From contig JAHECG010000010.1 in the NCBI GenBank assembly GCA_024641855.1, positions 1 to 58,917 on the forward strand: a stretch of DNA of 58,917 nucleotides, given 5' to 3'. The notes beneath the pieces were generated by a model that was given only the letters and a program-made list of their open reading frames with translations, was not told the origin of the DNA and did not search any database. A program made the position numbers and the translations under genes. The number at the start of each line of letters is the position of its first letter. Position 1 is the first letter of the stretch. Below are positions 1-8,810 of the stretch, piece by piece. Origin of the DNA: Betaproteobacteria bacterium (lineage in GTDB: Bacteria > Pseudomonadota > Gammaproteobacteria > Burkholderiales > Thiobacteraceae).

Positions 1-59
1 ATCGCGACATCGTAAACGCGGCTGGTGAGGATTTTCTTTAAGTAATCGGGGCTGGCCAT
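1..59 (-). CDS. ilvA: Threonine ammonia-lyase (threonine deaminase), 5' end only
   Basis: This is the first 19 codons of a minus-strand gene that runs off the left edge. The visible start reads Met-Ala-Ser-Pro-Asp-Tyr-Leu-Lys-Lys-Ile-Leu-Thr-Ser-Arg-Val-Tyr-Asp-Val-Ala, which matches the typical N-terminus of biosynthetic threonine deaminase (PDYLxxILTxRVYDVA). That enzyme is PLP-dependent, converts threonine to 2-oxobutyrate and commits carbon to isoleucine. The PLP lysine and the regulatory domain lie outside the window. The gene is divergent from rpiA across 95 bases, which must hold both promoters. The short fragment is the main limit on confidence. Confidence 0.75.
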   Translation of the reverse strand, partial: MASPDYLKKILTSRVYDVA

Positions 60-154
60 ATTCTGGGTTTCAAAGCACGAAAACCCCTATTCTAATTGAG
101 AAAATCCGCCTTAGGCGCTATCCTTCATGGTTTAGCCGATTTTGAAAGACTTTC

Positions 155-814
155 ATGACGCAAGACGAACTGAAAAAAGCCACGGCGATTGCCGCCCTGG
201 AGTATGTTGAAGCTGGGATTATTGGTGTGGGCACAGGCTCTACCGCCAACCATTTCATTGATGCTTTAGCCAAAATTAAGCATAAGATCGACGGTGCGGT
301 CGCCAGCTCAGAGGCTACGGCCCAGCGCTTAAAGGGCCACGGTATCGAAGTATTCGAGCTCAATAACGTGGGTGAGATGCCGGTTTATATCGATGGTGCC
401 GACGAGATTACCGAGCACATGCACATGATCAAAGGCGGTGGCGGGGCGTTGACGCGTGAGAAGATCGTCGCCGCTTGCGCCAAAAAGTTCGTGTGTATCG
501 CCGACGAAAGCAAGCTGGTAGACCGTTTAGGCAAGTTTCCTTTGCCGGTCGAAGTCATTCCCATGGCGCGCAGCTATGTTGCACGTGAACTGGTACGACT
601 CGGCGGGCAACCAAAATTGCGCGAAGGATTCACGACAGATAACGGGAATGTCATCCTGGACGTGCATAACTTGGATATCATGAACCCAGTAGAGTTGGAA
701 ACCGCGATCAACCAGATTACCGGTGTGGTGACCAATGGCTTGTTTGCGCGTCGCCCGGCCGATATATTTTTGATGGGCACGCCCAATGGCGTCACGGTGA
801 TTAAACCGAGCTAG
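155..814 (+). CDS. rpiA: Ribose-5-phosphate isomerase A
   Basis: A 219-residue protein, the normal length for RpiA. It interconverts ribose 5-phosphate and ribulose 5-phosphate in the cytoplasm, serving the pentose phosphate pathway and, given the phosphoribulokinase elsewhere in the window, probably the Calvin cycle. Visible family motifs are the phosphate-binding [12 protein letters not shown] near residue 25, the DGADEI motif near 83, the [11 protein letters not shown] loop near 95 and ADESK near 118. The ATG is chosen because MTQDELKK(A) is the usual family start, although the ribosome-binding site is weak. It is divergent from ilvA and is followed 72 bases later by phoU. Confidence 0.96.
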   Translation: MTQDELKKATAIAALEYVEAGIIGVGTGSTANHFIDALAKIKHKIDGAVASSEATAQRLKGHGIEVFELNNVGEMPVYIDGADEITEHMHMIKGGGGALTREKIVAACAKKFVCIADESKLVDRLGKFPLPVEVIPMARSYVARELVRLGGQPKLREGFTTDNGNVILDVHNLDIMNPVELETAINQITGVVTNGLFARRPADIFLMGTPNGVTVIKPS

Positions 815-886
815 TCCTAACGCCATACAACTGTCACAATGAACCATTACCTTTTTAAGGTTTAAGGCTAAACGCCGGAGCGCAAC

Positions 887-1588
887 ATGCCAGAACATAC
901 TTCAAAACAGTTTGACCAAGAATTAGAAACCGTCCGTGCCCGCGTGTTGCAGATGGGCGGCTTGGTCGAAGAGCAAATCATCAATGCGATGGAGGCGCTG
1001 TCCACGGGCAATGTCGATCTAGCGAATACGGTGATGGCCAATGACCATCGAGTGAATGCGCTGGAAGTGGCCTTGGATGAAGAATGCAGCATGATCATCG
1101 CGCGCCGTCAGCCCACTGCCGGTGACTTGCGCATGCTGCTAACGGTGATCAAAACCATTACCGACTTAGAACGTATCGGTGACGAAGCGGCCAAAGTGGC
1201 GCGGATGGCCACCTTGATCTATGGTAATGATCGCATCGTGTCGCCACGTTTCACCGAAATTAAACACATGGCCACCATTGTGCTGGATATGTTGCGTAAA
1301 GCCTTAGATGGTTTTGCGCGTTTGGAAGTCAGTAATGCCACACAGATTGCGCGCTTTGATGAAGCGGTGGACGAAGAGTACCGCATGGTGTTGCGCCATC
1401 TCATCACCTACATGATGGAAGATCCGCGCACGATCTCCATGTTCATCGAAATCATCTTCGCCGCCAAAGCCATCGAGCGCATGGGCGACCACGCCAAAAA
1501 CATGTCGGAGTACGTGGTGTATATGGTTAAAGGTAAGGATGTACGCCATACCACGGTGGAAGAGATCGAGCGAGAAGTCTCACGTTAA
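887..1588 (+). CDS. phoU: Phosphate-specific transport system accessory protein PhoU
   Basis: A 233-residue, all-helical PhoU protein with two repeated three-helix domains. Each carries the metal-binding E/DxxxD-type signature, here in the segments ending LERIGDEA (near 97) and IERMGDHA (near 198). PhoU is a cytoplasmic peripheral protein that links the Pst phosphate transporter to the PhoR sensor and restrains the Pho response. A GGAG ribosome-binding site lies just ahead of the ATG. The pst and phoBR genes are not in the window. Instead phoU is followed 14 bases later by ppx, suggesting a phosphate/polyphosphate operon. A CTGTCAC motif at 830-836 resembles half of a Pho box. Confidence 0.96.
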   Translation: MPEHTSKQFDQELETVRARVLQMGGLVEEQIINAMEALSTGNVDLANTVMANDHRVNALEVALDEECSMIIARRQPTAGDLRMLLTVIKTITDLERIGDEAAKVARMATLIYGNDRIVSPRFTEIKHMATIVLDMLRKALDGFARLEVSNATQIARFDEAVDEEYRMVLRHLITYMMEDPRTISMFIEIIFAAKAIERMGDHAKNMSEYVVYMVKGKDVRHTTVEEIEREVSR

Positions 1589-1602
1589 GTTAAGTATTAC
1601 CC

Positions 1603-3090
1603 GTGCAGGAATATTCCACTATTGCAGCCGTTGATCTGGGTTCGAATAGTTTTCGACTCCAGATCGTACGTATTGTCGACGACCAGCTTTATCCGCTCGA
1701 TTCCCTCAAAGAAACCGTCCGTCTCGCCTCTGGTTTAAGCGCTGACAAAAAACTCGATGACGCAGCACAAGGGCGTGCCATCGCCTGCTTAAAGCGCTTT
1801 AACGAACGTTTACGCGACTTGCCACCTGGGGCGGTGCGTGCAGTCGGCACGAACACGTTTCGCGTGGTGAAAAATGCTCAGCAGTTTTTAGCGGATGCTG
1901 AAGCGGCCTTGGGTTTTCCGATCGATGTGATTGCCGGGCGCGAAGAAGCACGTCTTATCTACGTTGGCGTTTCGCATGGCTTGCCGCCGTCTGCGGTAAA
2001 ACGCTTAGTCGTCGATATTGGTGGCGGGTCTACCGAATGCATCATCGGCGAAGGCTATCAGCCACACGAGATGGAAAGCTTGTATATGGGCTGTGTGAAC
2101 TTCACACAGCGCTTTTTTGCCGATGGAAAAATCACCAAATCCGCGATTCAACAAGCCGAATTGGCTGCACGGGCCGAGGCGCAGAGCATCGCTGCCAATT
2201 TTGTCGCGGGCCATTGGACTGAAGCCATCGGCTCATCCGGGACTGCACGGGCACTGGCCGATGTGTTGCAACAAAATGGCTGGGGCGATGGTGGGATTAC
2301 GGCGCAAGGCTTGGAAAAATTGCGTGGCCTGTTGATTAAAGCCGGCGATGTCAAAAACTTAGTGGTACCTGGTTTGCAGGCAGATCGCATTCCCGTACTG
2401 CCGGGTGGTTTTGCCATTATGGCCGGCGTGTTCGCCGAATTTGAAATTGAAAATATGATCGTGGCTGGCGGCGCGTTGCGCGAAGGTGTGTTGTACGATT
2501 TACTGGGTCGCTTCCATCATCACGATCAGCGCGATCTGACAGTGACGCATTTCATGAGCCGCTATCATGTGGATGCCAAACAGGCGGCGCGGGTGGAAGC
2601 GTTGGCGATTAACCTGTTGGAGCAGGCCGGCGGACAAAACGAAAATAATTTAGAGATGGCTAGCCATTTACTGGCTTGGGCGGCGCGCTTGCATGAGACT
2701 GGAATCTCCATCGCCCATGCTGGATACCACAAGCATTCTGCTTATATTCTTGCGAATGCTGATATGCCGGGTTTTTCCAAACTCGATCAAGCGCGTCTGT
2801 CTCTGTTGGTACGGGCGCATCGCGGCAGTCTGGCCAAAGTCGCGCGCGAGCAAACATTGGTTGATGCGGATTGGGAACTGATCGCCATCTTGCGATTGGC
2901 GGTGTTGCTGTGCCGCAATCGTCGCGACTTAGAACATGGCGCCATCAGCTTTCAGCGCAAGCCGAGTAAGGTCAAGCTGACCCTGGCGCCACAATGGCTC
3001 GCCGAAAATCCCTTGAGCGAATATCTGTTGCAAGACGAAATCAAGCAATGGAAGGCGATCAGCCGCGAGCTGGCGGTCGTGTTTTCTTGA
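1603..3090 (+). CDS. ppx: Exopolyphosphatase (Ppx/GppA family)
   Basis: A 495-residue protein of the ASKHA-fold Ppx/GppA family, close to the roughly 510 residues of typical Ppx. It releases orthophosphate from polyphosphate chain ends; a pppGpp phosphohydrolase role is the alternative within the family. Motifs include the phosphate-1 loop DLGSNSFRLQ at residues 11-20 and the phosphate-2 loop DIGGGSTE near 142-149. The C-terminal half (about 310-495) fits the HD-like helical domain. The start is GTG, chosen because it lies 14 bases after the phoU stop and gives the expected N-terminus. Co-transcription with phoU fits phosphate homeostasis. Its stop overlaps the start of the next gene by four bases. 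Confidence 0.94.
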   Translation: MQEYSTIAAVDLGSNSFRLQIVRIVDDQLYPLDSLKETVRLASGLSADKKLDDAAQGRAIACLKRFNERLRDLPPGAVRAVGTNTFRVVKNAQQFLADAEAALGFPIDVIAGREEARLIYVGVSHGLPPSAVKRLVVDIGGGSTECIIGEGYQPHEMESLYMGCVNFTQRFFADGKITKSAIQQAELAARAEAQSIAANFVAGHWTEAIGSSGTARALADVLQQNGWGDGGITAQGLEKLRGLLIKAGDVKNLVVPGLQADRIPVLPGGFAIMAGVFAEFEIENMIVAGGALREGVLYDLLGRFHHHDQRDLTVTHFMSRYHVDAKQAARVEALAINLLEQAGGQNENNLEMASHLLAWAARLHETGISIAHAGYHKHSAYILANADMPGFSKLDQARLSLLVRAHRGSLAKVAREQTLVDADWELIAILRLAVLLCRNRRDLEHGAISFQRKPSKVKLTLAPQWLAENPLSEYLLQDEIKQWKAISRELAVVFS

Positions 3091-3662
3091 TTCGCAGAAT
3101 TATCTTTTTGCTATCGCTACTGTGCCTGAGTGCGGCGGCCCATGCCGATTTGCAATCCGGACTCGACGCCTACAAGGCAGGAAATTACGCCGCAGCGTTA
3201 AAAGAATTTAAGCCGCTGGCCGCCCAAGGCAATGCTGATGCCCAAGTGAATTTGGGATTTCTGTATGCGCGCGGCCATGGCGTGCCGCAAGACTACAAAG
3301 AAGCCGCGAGTTGGTATCGTAAAGCTGCCGAGCAAGGCCAATCCGATGCCCAATTCAACCTGGGCAGTTTGTATTACGATGGCTTGGGCGTGAAGCGCGA
3401 TTTCAATCAAGCAGCCGAGTGGTACCACAAGGCGGCCGAGCTCGGGCAGATCGATGCCCAATATAATCTAGGTTTGATGTATGCCACTGCCCAGGGCGTT
3501 CAGGAATCGCTGGTGCAATCCTACAAATGGCTAGCCATCGCTGCCGCGCTTGGGGATAAGGAAGCGGAAGAGAGTAAAAAGCTTGCGGAAGCCAAAATGA
3601 GCTTCGAACAAATCAATGAAGCGCAAGCCTTGGTTCAGGCCTGGTGGGCGAAGCGTAAGTGA
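3087..3662 (+). CDS. Exported Sel1-repeat (tetratricopeptide-like) protein
   Basis: The likely start is a TTG at 3087 whose TTGA overlaps the ppx stop, giving 191 residues. A longer reading frame extends upstream inside ppx, but only the TTG start produces a clean signal peptide, with Ile-Arg-Arg followed by a hydrophobic core ending Ala-Ala-His-Ala before Asp. The mature part holds about four Sel1-like repeats of 36 residues, with recurrent A(D/Q)AQxNLGxLYxxGxGVxxD and AAxWYxKAAEQG segments between residues 35 and 165. Sel1 repeats form superhelical protein-binding scaffolds, usually periplasmic. Specific partners are unknown; its position behind ppx suggests co-transcription rather than a phosphate role. 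Confidence 0.88.
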   Translation: MIRRIIFLLSLLCLSAAAHADLQSGLDAYKAGNYAAALKEFKPLAAQGNADAQVNLGFLYARGHGVPQDYKEAASWYRKAAEQGQSDAQFNLGSLYYDGLGVKRDFNQAAEWYHKAAELGQIDAQYNLGLMYATAQGVQESLVQSYKWLAIAAALGDKEAEESKKLAEAKMSFEQINEAQALVQAWWAKRK

Positions 3663-3669
3663 GCCGCTG

Positions 3670-4437
3670 TTAACCCAAGCGTCGTAGCGGATCTTGACGA
3701 TAAAATAAGTTCAGTTGTTCATAGACCTTAGGGTAATCGCTTACCAGCGCTAAGGGATTTTCAAAAAATACTTCGCTCAGCACCGCAAAAAATTCAGCCG
3801 GTGTTTCTGCCGCATAGGCATCGATGGACGAGGTATGCCCCATAGTGATGCGATGGCAAAAGTCCTGGAAGGCTGTGCTAAAAGTGGTACTCCAAGCCAA
3901 CCGATCCATGTTCGCATGCAAGGGTGGGAAGCCATCGGCAGGGCCGTTCAACATATCCAATTTATGCGCGAATTCGTGCACGACGACATTATGGCCGTGT
4001 GCCGTGTGGATATTCTCGGCATCGTGCCACGATAAAATCAATGGTCCGCCATGCCAGGCTTCTCCACTCAAAGGTGTGCGGGTATGGTGCACGAGCCCAA
4101 TTTCGTCGCGATACTCACGTGCCGGTACGAACGTATCCGGATAGACAATAATCTCAACCCAGCCATCGTAATAATCCAGATCGAGATTCAAAATCGGCAA
4201 GCAGGCTTGGGCCGCGATGATCATGCGCATGCTATCGGTGAGCACTAGCCCGCCGGCAGCATTCATACTTTTACGCTGCAAAAACAACGTGACCCAGCGA
4301 CGCAAGCGCGCCAACTCTTCAGCGGTCAGCCCATGCAATAAATGCAGCCGTGACACCGTCTCCTGCCAAAGCGCATCGTTCAATGGATAGCGTTTTAGCA
4401 GGTGGTTGCGCCGCCAGTTTTTGAAGAATATGAACAT
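3670..4437 (-). CDS. mtfA: MtfA-type zinc metallopeptidase
   Basis: A 255-residue cytoplasmic protein of the MtfA (YeeI, DgsA/Mlc anti-repressor) family. The zinc motif is HEFAH with His154, Glu155 and His158. The surrounding GHNVVVHEFAHKLDMLNG block and the downstream AETPAEFFAVLSEVFFE segment (near 210-225), which supplies the third zinc ligand, are typical of the family. In E. coli MtfA binds the Mlc repressor and has aminopeptidase activity. No Mlc or PTS gene is visible here, so only the peptidase role is suggested. It converges with the Sel1-repeat gene, their ends separated by 7 bases. Confidence 0.93.
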   Translation of the reverse strand: MFIFFKNWRRNHLLKRYPLNDALWQETVSRLHLLHGLTAEELARLRRWVTLFLQRKSMNAAGGLVLTDSMRMIIAAQACLPILNLDLDYYDGWVEIIVYPDTFVPAREYRDEIGLVHHTRTPLSGEAWHGGPLILSWHDAENIHTAHGHNVVVHEFAHKLDMLNGPADGFPPLHANMDRLAWSTTFSTAFQDFCHRITMGHTSSIDAYAAETPAEFFAVLSEVFFENPLALVSDYPKVYEQLNLFYRQDPLRRLG

Positions 4438-4483
4438 TCAAACTTGTAAGGCGAAGTTAGTTGCTGACCGCGCAATCTGTAGC

Positions 4484-4501
4484 GCCGGCATCCTTGCCGG
4501 C
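4484..4501. repeat. REP-like GC-rich hairpin
   Basis: A perfect 7-base stem, GCCGGCA and TGCCGGC, with loop TCCT, lies between the acetyltransferase stop and the mtfA start. There is no T tract on either side, so it is more like a dispersed REP-type palindrome than a classical terminator. Only one copy is visible in the window. Confidence 0.4.
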
Positions 4502-4569
4502 AACAGACGCGGCCAAAAATACAACGATAGTGCAATCCCGTTGCATGCGATATTTTAGGCGATATTCAG

Positions 4570-5049
4570 CTACAACTTCTTTTGCCAAAACAGCGCCTTC
4601 CCATTTTTGGGGTCGAGTTCGTATCCGGCAAAACCGCAGGCTTGATAAGCAGCCTGTGCAACGGTATTGCCTTCCAACACCTCCAGCGTCAGCTTGCAGC
4701 AACCCAAGCGCAGCGCAATTTCCTCTGCTTTGGATAGCAGTTGCTTCGAAATGCCGCGCCCGCGATACGCGGCAAGAACAACGATGTCGTGAATGTTTAG
4801 CAATGGCTTGCAGGCAAAGGTGGAGAAACCCTCCAGGCAAATGGTCAAGCCCACCGGTTGGTTTTCTACGAAGGCCAGAATGACATGTGCGCCTGGCCTT
4901 TTTTGCAGCGCGGGGACTAGATTTTGTTTTGCAAATTCAGAGAGCGGTGCTTTTCCGCCCATCTCATCTTTCGCATATTCGTTTAACAAAAAGACAAGCG
5001 CTTCGGCATGCGAAGGGTTGGATAAATCTGCGATCGTAATTTCCAGCAT
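4570..5049 (-). CDS. GNAT-family N-acetyltransferase
   Basis: A 159-residue single-domain GNAT protein. The acetyl-CoA pyrophosphate-binding motif A is VVLAAYRGRGISKQLL near residues 90-105, with the R-G-R-G-I core. The conserved beta strand LLNIHDIVV precedes it and motif B with AAYQACGF lies near 134-141. The substrate cannot be told: small molecules, amines and protein N-termini are all possible. It is transcribed towards mtfA with a 130-base gap that contains a GC-rich hairpin, so the two are probably separate transcripts. The gene is followed upstream by an AT-rich stretch. Confidence 0.88.
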   Translation of the reverse strand: MLEITIADLSNPSHAEALVFLLNEYAKDEMGGKAPLSEFAKQNLVPALQKRPGAHVILAFVENQPVGLTICLEGFSTFACKPLLNIHDIVVLAAYRGRGISKQLLSKAEEIALRLGCCKLTLEVLEGNTVAQAAYQACGFAGYELDPKNGKALFWQKKL

Positions 5050-5218
5050 TGTTAGCGTAGAGAGATTTGAAGCCGTTGGCGGAAAGTCCGAGTGGGCGAA
5101 AAAAACACCTCAAATAAACTGTTAAGTGGCCAGTGTATTTAACTTGAAGCATATTATATTCGAGTAATTCAGTATCTTACTCATTGTAAATTTGGCTTCT
5201 ATCTATTCGATTAAAGGA

Positions 5219-5434
5219 TTATCCGACTAGCTTGTTGAGTTGTGCATTGGAAAGACCAGAGCGAACTTCTTGAGCGATTGAACCACAGGATGCAAGCGAT
5301 ACACTTACAACGATGATAGCCGAGATATGGGCAAAATTTCTTATTTGTTTAACGAAATTGGACAAGTTTTTCTTCTGGTTGATATAGTTAACGACTGGCA
5401 TTGGTGGTGTCGGGAACGTCGCTAAAAACAACAT
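5219..5434 (-). CDS. Possible small lipoprotein
   Basis: A short AT-rich reading frame that ends in a convincing lipoprotein signal: a basic stretch (Lys-Gln-Ile-Arg-Asn), a hydrophobic core and the lipobox Leu-Ala-Ser-Cys, then only about 22 mature residues. The start is uncertain. The ATG at 5434 has an AAGGTG just ahead of it. A TTG at 5365 would give the most compact signal peptide, and a GTG at 5473 is also in frame. I recognise no family. The lipobox is the only argument that this is a gene, and its low GC relative to neighbours may mean intergenic DNA or recent acquisition. Confidence 0.4.
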   Translation of the reverse strand: MLFLATFPTPPMPVVNYINQKKNLSNFVKQIRNFAHISAIIVVSVSLASCGSIAQEVRSGLSNAQLNKLVG

Positions 5435-5565
5435 CACCTTTGATCCAAATTTGTAATCGTTTATGAGGAACACGGCATATCACTTTCCACTAACTCAATT
5501 CTGGAGAAGAACACTCTAATGTCTAATAAATTAACAATTTATTTTTAATGACCCTCAACATAACG

Positions 5566-6009
5566 ATGAGCGACAAAATCACCAAGAGCAAACAAGAATG
5601 GCGACTCGAACTCACGCCCGAGCAATATCGCGTTTGCCGCGAAAAAGATACCGAGCGCCCCTTCAGCGGGCAATATTGGAATCACCACCTCAAAGGTCGC
5701 TATCGCTGTGTTTGCTGTGGTGAGCCATTGTTCAGTTCAGAATCAAAATTTGATGCTGGCTGTGGTTGGCCTAGTTTTTCGGCACCGCTCGCGGCGCAAA
5801 GCATCGCCACAGAAGCCGATTCTAGCCACAACATGCAACGCACTGAGGTGCTCTGCAGCAAATGCGGCGCTCATCTTGGACACGTGTTCACGGACGGCCC
5901 GCAACCGACGGGTTTGCGATATTGCATCAATTCCGTGGCGTTGGAGTTTCAAGGGGATCAAGCCAGCCCGTTTCAAAAAATATTGGATGCGAAGCGCGGT
6001 CGTGAATGA
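5566..6009 (+). CDS. msrB: Peptide-methionine (R)-S-oxide reductase MsrB, copy 1
   Basis: A complete MsrB of 147 residues, which reduces the R-epimer of methionine sulfoxide in oxidised proteins. Two CxxC zinc pairs (Cys48/Cys51 and Cys97/Cys100), the GCGWPSF motif and the catalytic Cys120 in RYCINS are all present, as is the His-Asn-Met-Gln-Arg-Thr-Glu segment. An upstream in-frame ATG at 5548 exists, but the start at 5566 gives MSDK, which aligns with the first residue of the second MsrB encoded at 10889. There is no signal peptide, so it is cytoplasmic. The upstream 130 bases are AT-rich. Confidence 0.95.
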   Translation: MSDKITKSKQEWRLELTPEQYRVCREKDTERPFSGQYWNHHLKGRYRCVCCGEPLFSSESKFDAGCGWPSFSAPLAAQSIATEADSSHNMQRTEVLCSKCGAHLGHVFTDGPQPTGLRYCINSVALEFQGDQASPFQKILDAKRGRE

Positions 6010-6109
6010 GACCCGGGTATTTGACCTCATACCAATAGGCGATGCGCTTTAGCAATCCGATGGCGTTGCCGATAAGATATATAGCACGGAGCTTGGGTAA
6101 ACTAAGCAA

Positions 6110-7219
6110 ATGGTTATTAAGGGAGTAAGGCATTTGTTGCTAGGGGTGAATAGGGTGGTAGGCTTGCGCGCATGCTTGCTTTTACTTGGGGCAGGAAGCT
6201 TGCTCGGCGGTTGCGCCAATTTAAGCTACTACGCCCAAGCGGTAGGCGGGCAAATGGATTTATTGCGCCGTGCCGAACCGGTGAACGAGGTGATCGAAGA
6301 TCCTCGCGTGAGTCCAAGTATTAAGCAGGCATTGTCTAAAGCGGTGCAATTACGAGCATTCGCCAGCCACGACTTGCGCTTGCCCGATAATCAAACTTTT
6401 ACCCGCTATGCCGATTTGCAGCGGCCTTATGTGGTGTGGAATGTGTTTGCGGCGGAAGAGTTCTCGACCATGCCTAAGCAGTGGTGCTTTATCGGCGTGG
6501 GTTGCGTTAGTTATCGTGGATTTTTTGATCAAGCCGATGCTGAAGCGTTTGCCGCTGAGTTACGTGGCAGCGGGAATGATGTGTATCTGGGCGGCGTTCC
6601 GGCTTACTCGACCTTGGGTTGGTTTAACGACCCCTTGCTCAATACGTTTATCGGTTACGCCGAAACTGAGTTAGCGCAGTTGATCTTTCACGAACTCGCG
6701 CACCAAGTGGTGTTTGTGCGCGACGATAGTGTCTTCAACGAATCGTTTGCGACGGCCGTCGAACTGGAGGGCGTGAACCGATGGTTGAGTCTGCATGGTA
6801 CGGCCGAACAACGCGCCGCATTCGAGGCCGGGCAGCAGCGCAAAGCCGCTTACATTGAAAGTTTTTTGAACACGCGTAAACAGTTGGAAATGCTGTATGC
6901 CTCAAGCGCAAGCGTGGCCGATAAGCGCGCAGCCAAAGCGCAGCTATTGGATGCATTGCGTGCGAAGTTGGCGCATGGCAGCAAGCACCCTGAACGTTGG
7001 CTGACGCAGCAATTGAATAATGCCCAATTAGCTTCGGTTGCCACCTATACGCAACTTGTCCCGGCATTCCGTGCATTGTTGGCGCAGCAGCAGGGGGATA
7101 TGGAGCGGTTTTATCGTGCGGTGAAGGACTTGAGCGAACTACCGCAGGTCGAGCGTAATGCTATGTTGCAAACAGCACTGGTACAAAGCACCAAAAAGCT
7201 GGCTGCTAATCAACCTTAA
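6110..7219 (+). CDS. Lipoprotein zinc aminopeptidase-like protein (PF10023-type)
   Basis: A 369-residue putative metallopeptidase. The N-terminus carries a basic region, a hydrophobic stretch and the lipobox Leu-Gly-Gly-Cys with Cys35, so it is probably membrane-anchored in the periplasm. The zinc motif HELAHQ has His194, Glu195 and His198, and NESFATAVELEG near 210-221 supplies the likely third ligand. The block with RPYVVWNVFAAEEFS and CVSYRGFF is typical of the 'putative aminopeptidase' family. The ATG at 6110 gives an unusually long n-region; a TTG about 8 codons downstream would be more compact. Substrate unknown. It converges with slyX, overlapping it by four bases. Confidence 0.85.
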   Translation: MVIKGVRHLLLGVNRVVGLRACLLLLGAGSLLGGCANLSYYAQAVGGQMDLLRRAEPVNEVIEDPRVSPSIKQALSKAVQLRAFASHDLRLPDNQTFTRYADLQRPYVVWNVFAAEEFSTMPKQWCFIGVGCVSYRGFFDQADAEAFAAELRGSGNDVYLGGVPAYSTLGWFNDPLLNTFIGYAETELAQLIFHELAHQVVFVRDDSVFNESFATAVELEGVNRWLSLHGTAEQRAAFEAGQQRKAAYIESFLNTRKQLEMLYASSASVADKRAAKAQLLDALRAKLAHGSKHPERWLTQQLNNAQLASVATYTQLVPAFRALLAQQQGDMERFYRAVKDLSELPQVERNAMLQTALVQSTKKLAANQP

Positions 7220-7422
7220 TAATGCGGCGGACGTTCGTTACCTACGGGTCGATCGGGTGCTGCGTCTTCCAACTCCCGTACGTGTTCTACCAAGGAATCA
7301 ATTAACGCCCGTTGGTGGTCGATTTGCATTTGCTGGCTGTGCACGACTTTGTTGAGTTCTTCGACCATGTCTTCCAGATAGACGATTTTGATTTCGATGT
7401 TTTCAAGACGGGCTTCGGGCAT
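7216..7422 (-). CDS. slyX: SlyX-family coiled-coil protein
   Basis: A 68-residue acidic protein that is almost entirely heptad-like coiled coil (LENIEIKIVYLEDMVEELN onward) and ends in Arg-Pro-Pro-Pro-His-Tyr-like residues (ERPPHY), the characteristic SlyX tail. Function of SlyX is not established. The reading frame extends 26 codons further upstream, but the start at 7422 matches the usual MPEARLENIE-type beginning. Its stop overlaps the convergent metallopeptidase stop at TTAA. Confidence 0.85.
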   Translation of the reverse strand: MPEARLENIEIKIVYLEDMVEELNKVVHSQQMQIDHQRALIDSLVEHVRELEDAAPDRPVGNERPPHY

Positions 7423-7627
7423 ACGATTTACCTTAACTGTTTTCAGTATCCTAGCATGGGTGCCGAGCCTTTTTACGATGCATAGATTTCCAACCGGCAT
7501 TATCGATGGGTACAGTTGTGTTTATCGGGAAGCTAGGGCGGGTTGATTTTTGCGGCCCTCATCTAAAGTTTGCCCGCTGCCTGGGATCGGCTAACATAGG
7601 GCCTTCTATTTTTAAGGCGTATTTCCC

Positions 7628-8791
7628 ATGCAATCCGGCCCTAGAGAAATCACTAACGCATTTCGCCCCATCCCGCTTGATGTACCCGAAGGGATGAAGC
7701 CAAACGAATTTTTTAACAGTGCTGAAAATCTCAATGATTTGGTGCACAACAATGGCTTGCTGCAAAACCCAGAAGGTTTGCTGCTGTATCGCAAAGCGTT
7801 AGGCCATAGCAACGAATTCGATTGCTCGATCATCTACAACACGTCGCAAAGCATTCTTGACCCACTGGGCCGTCCGGTACGGCGCACGCAAGTACCGGAG
7901 CAGGTGAAGAATGTTTGGAACCGCATGAATCAGGTGATTATCGCCTACATGTTGGAGCGTTATCCGGATCCGGATGAGACGCTGGTGCTGGCAGGTGAGG
8001 CGAGTCTGGATGCGACCTGGCCACTGACTTCGCCGGGTGTGCCGAGTATCCGCATGCTGCACAATCACTTCATCGTGTTTAATAAATCTGAATTGCGTGA
8101 TGCACCGTTGGCGGATTTAAATAATCCCAATCTCACTGATGGTGGTCAGCATTCGTTGTTTCAGTCTTATATGCGCGATGTGTATCGGGCCTTCTTCGAC
8201 GAGTTGGATTTGCAAATTCTGCGCCCATGCCAAGACGGTAGTTGCAAGATCGCGCTCACTGGTTATCCACAGGGATTGCCAAGCTGGGAAGTGCAGGGCG
8301 GCGTCGATGCACTGAAAGAAGTGCGCTTCTGGAAAGAGTACGACACGATTCTGAAAGGCTTCATCGACTTTTACCGTACCTTTTTCACGCAAGTGTCGAC
8401 GCGTAATGCGGCACTACCGCGTGATATCAATTTTTCGGAATTGGTCGAATCCAAATTGCAATTCAACAACGATTTTCTTAAGACAGCGAAGATGGTGCGG
8501 GACCGCTGCATCAAGGATGCAAAGTACGCTAACTCCATCCGCTGGCAGCCGGCTTTCAAGCAACTGATTTATCGCAATGACCAAGGTAAATTGATTGTGA
8601 CCATCAGCCAAAACTCCATCGGTAATGCGATTACCGAATTGCTGGGCGTGGTGGTCAAGCGTACACCCGATGCCGAGGCCTATGCGCGTGCCGAACCGGC
8701 ATTGATTGAAAAGCTTATAGCGGTACGGCAGCGTTTGGTGGAAGCAGATTTAGGCGCGGGGATCGCTACGCCGCACTGGGCTGCGGCTTAA
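7628..8791 (+). CDS. Conserved-looking hypothetical protein, possible HIT-like phosphorylase
   Basis: A 387-residue soluble protein with no signal peptide or membrane segment. I do not recognise the family with confidence. A segment near residue 140 reads Arg-Met-Leu-His-Asn-His-Phe-Ile-Val-Phe, which resembles the first two histidines of the HIT superfamily HxHxH motif, but the third histidine is replaced by Ile/Val. The preceding WPLTSPGVPSIRM segment also recalls GalT-like nucleotide phosphorylases. A C-terminal block contains VTISQNSIGNAITELLGVVVKR. The gene stands as first of a run of plus-strand genes, with a 19-base gap to the DsrE-like gene. Confidence 0.7.
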   Translation: MQSGPREITNAFRPIPLDVPEGMKPNEFFNSAENLNDLVHNNGLLQNPEGLLLYRKALGHSNEFDCSIIYNTSQSILDPLGRPVRRTQVPEQVKNVWNRMNQVIIAYMLERYPDPDETLVLAGEASLDATWPLTSPGVPSIRMLHNHFIVFNKSELRDAPLADLNNPNLTDGGQHSLFQSYMRDVYRAFFDELDLQILRPCQDGSCKIALTGYPQGLPSWEVQGGVDALKEVRFWKEYDTILKGFIDFYRTFFTQVSTRNAALPRDINFSELVESKLQFNNDFLKTAKMVRDRCIKDAKYANSIRWQPAFKQLIYRNDQGKLIVTISQNSIGNAITELLGVVVKRTPDAEAYARAEPALIEKLIAVRQRLVEADLGAGIATPHWAAA

Positions 8792-8810
8792 GCTTATACG
8801 GGAGGGTAAG

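Noticed and set aside
118-363. Minus-strand 81-codon frame opposite rpiA
   Set aside because: It lies antisense to a well-supported gene and shows no recognisable motif; it is a shadow frame.
830-850. Pho box upstream of phoU
   Set aside because: Only one CTGTCAC half is present; the second half does not match the consensus.
1639-1650. GGTTCGAAT resembling a tRNA T-loop
   Set aside because: It lies within the ppx coding sequence for the DLGSNSF motif and no cloverleaf surrounds it.
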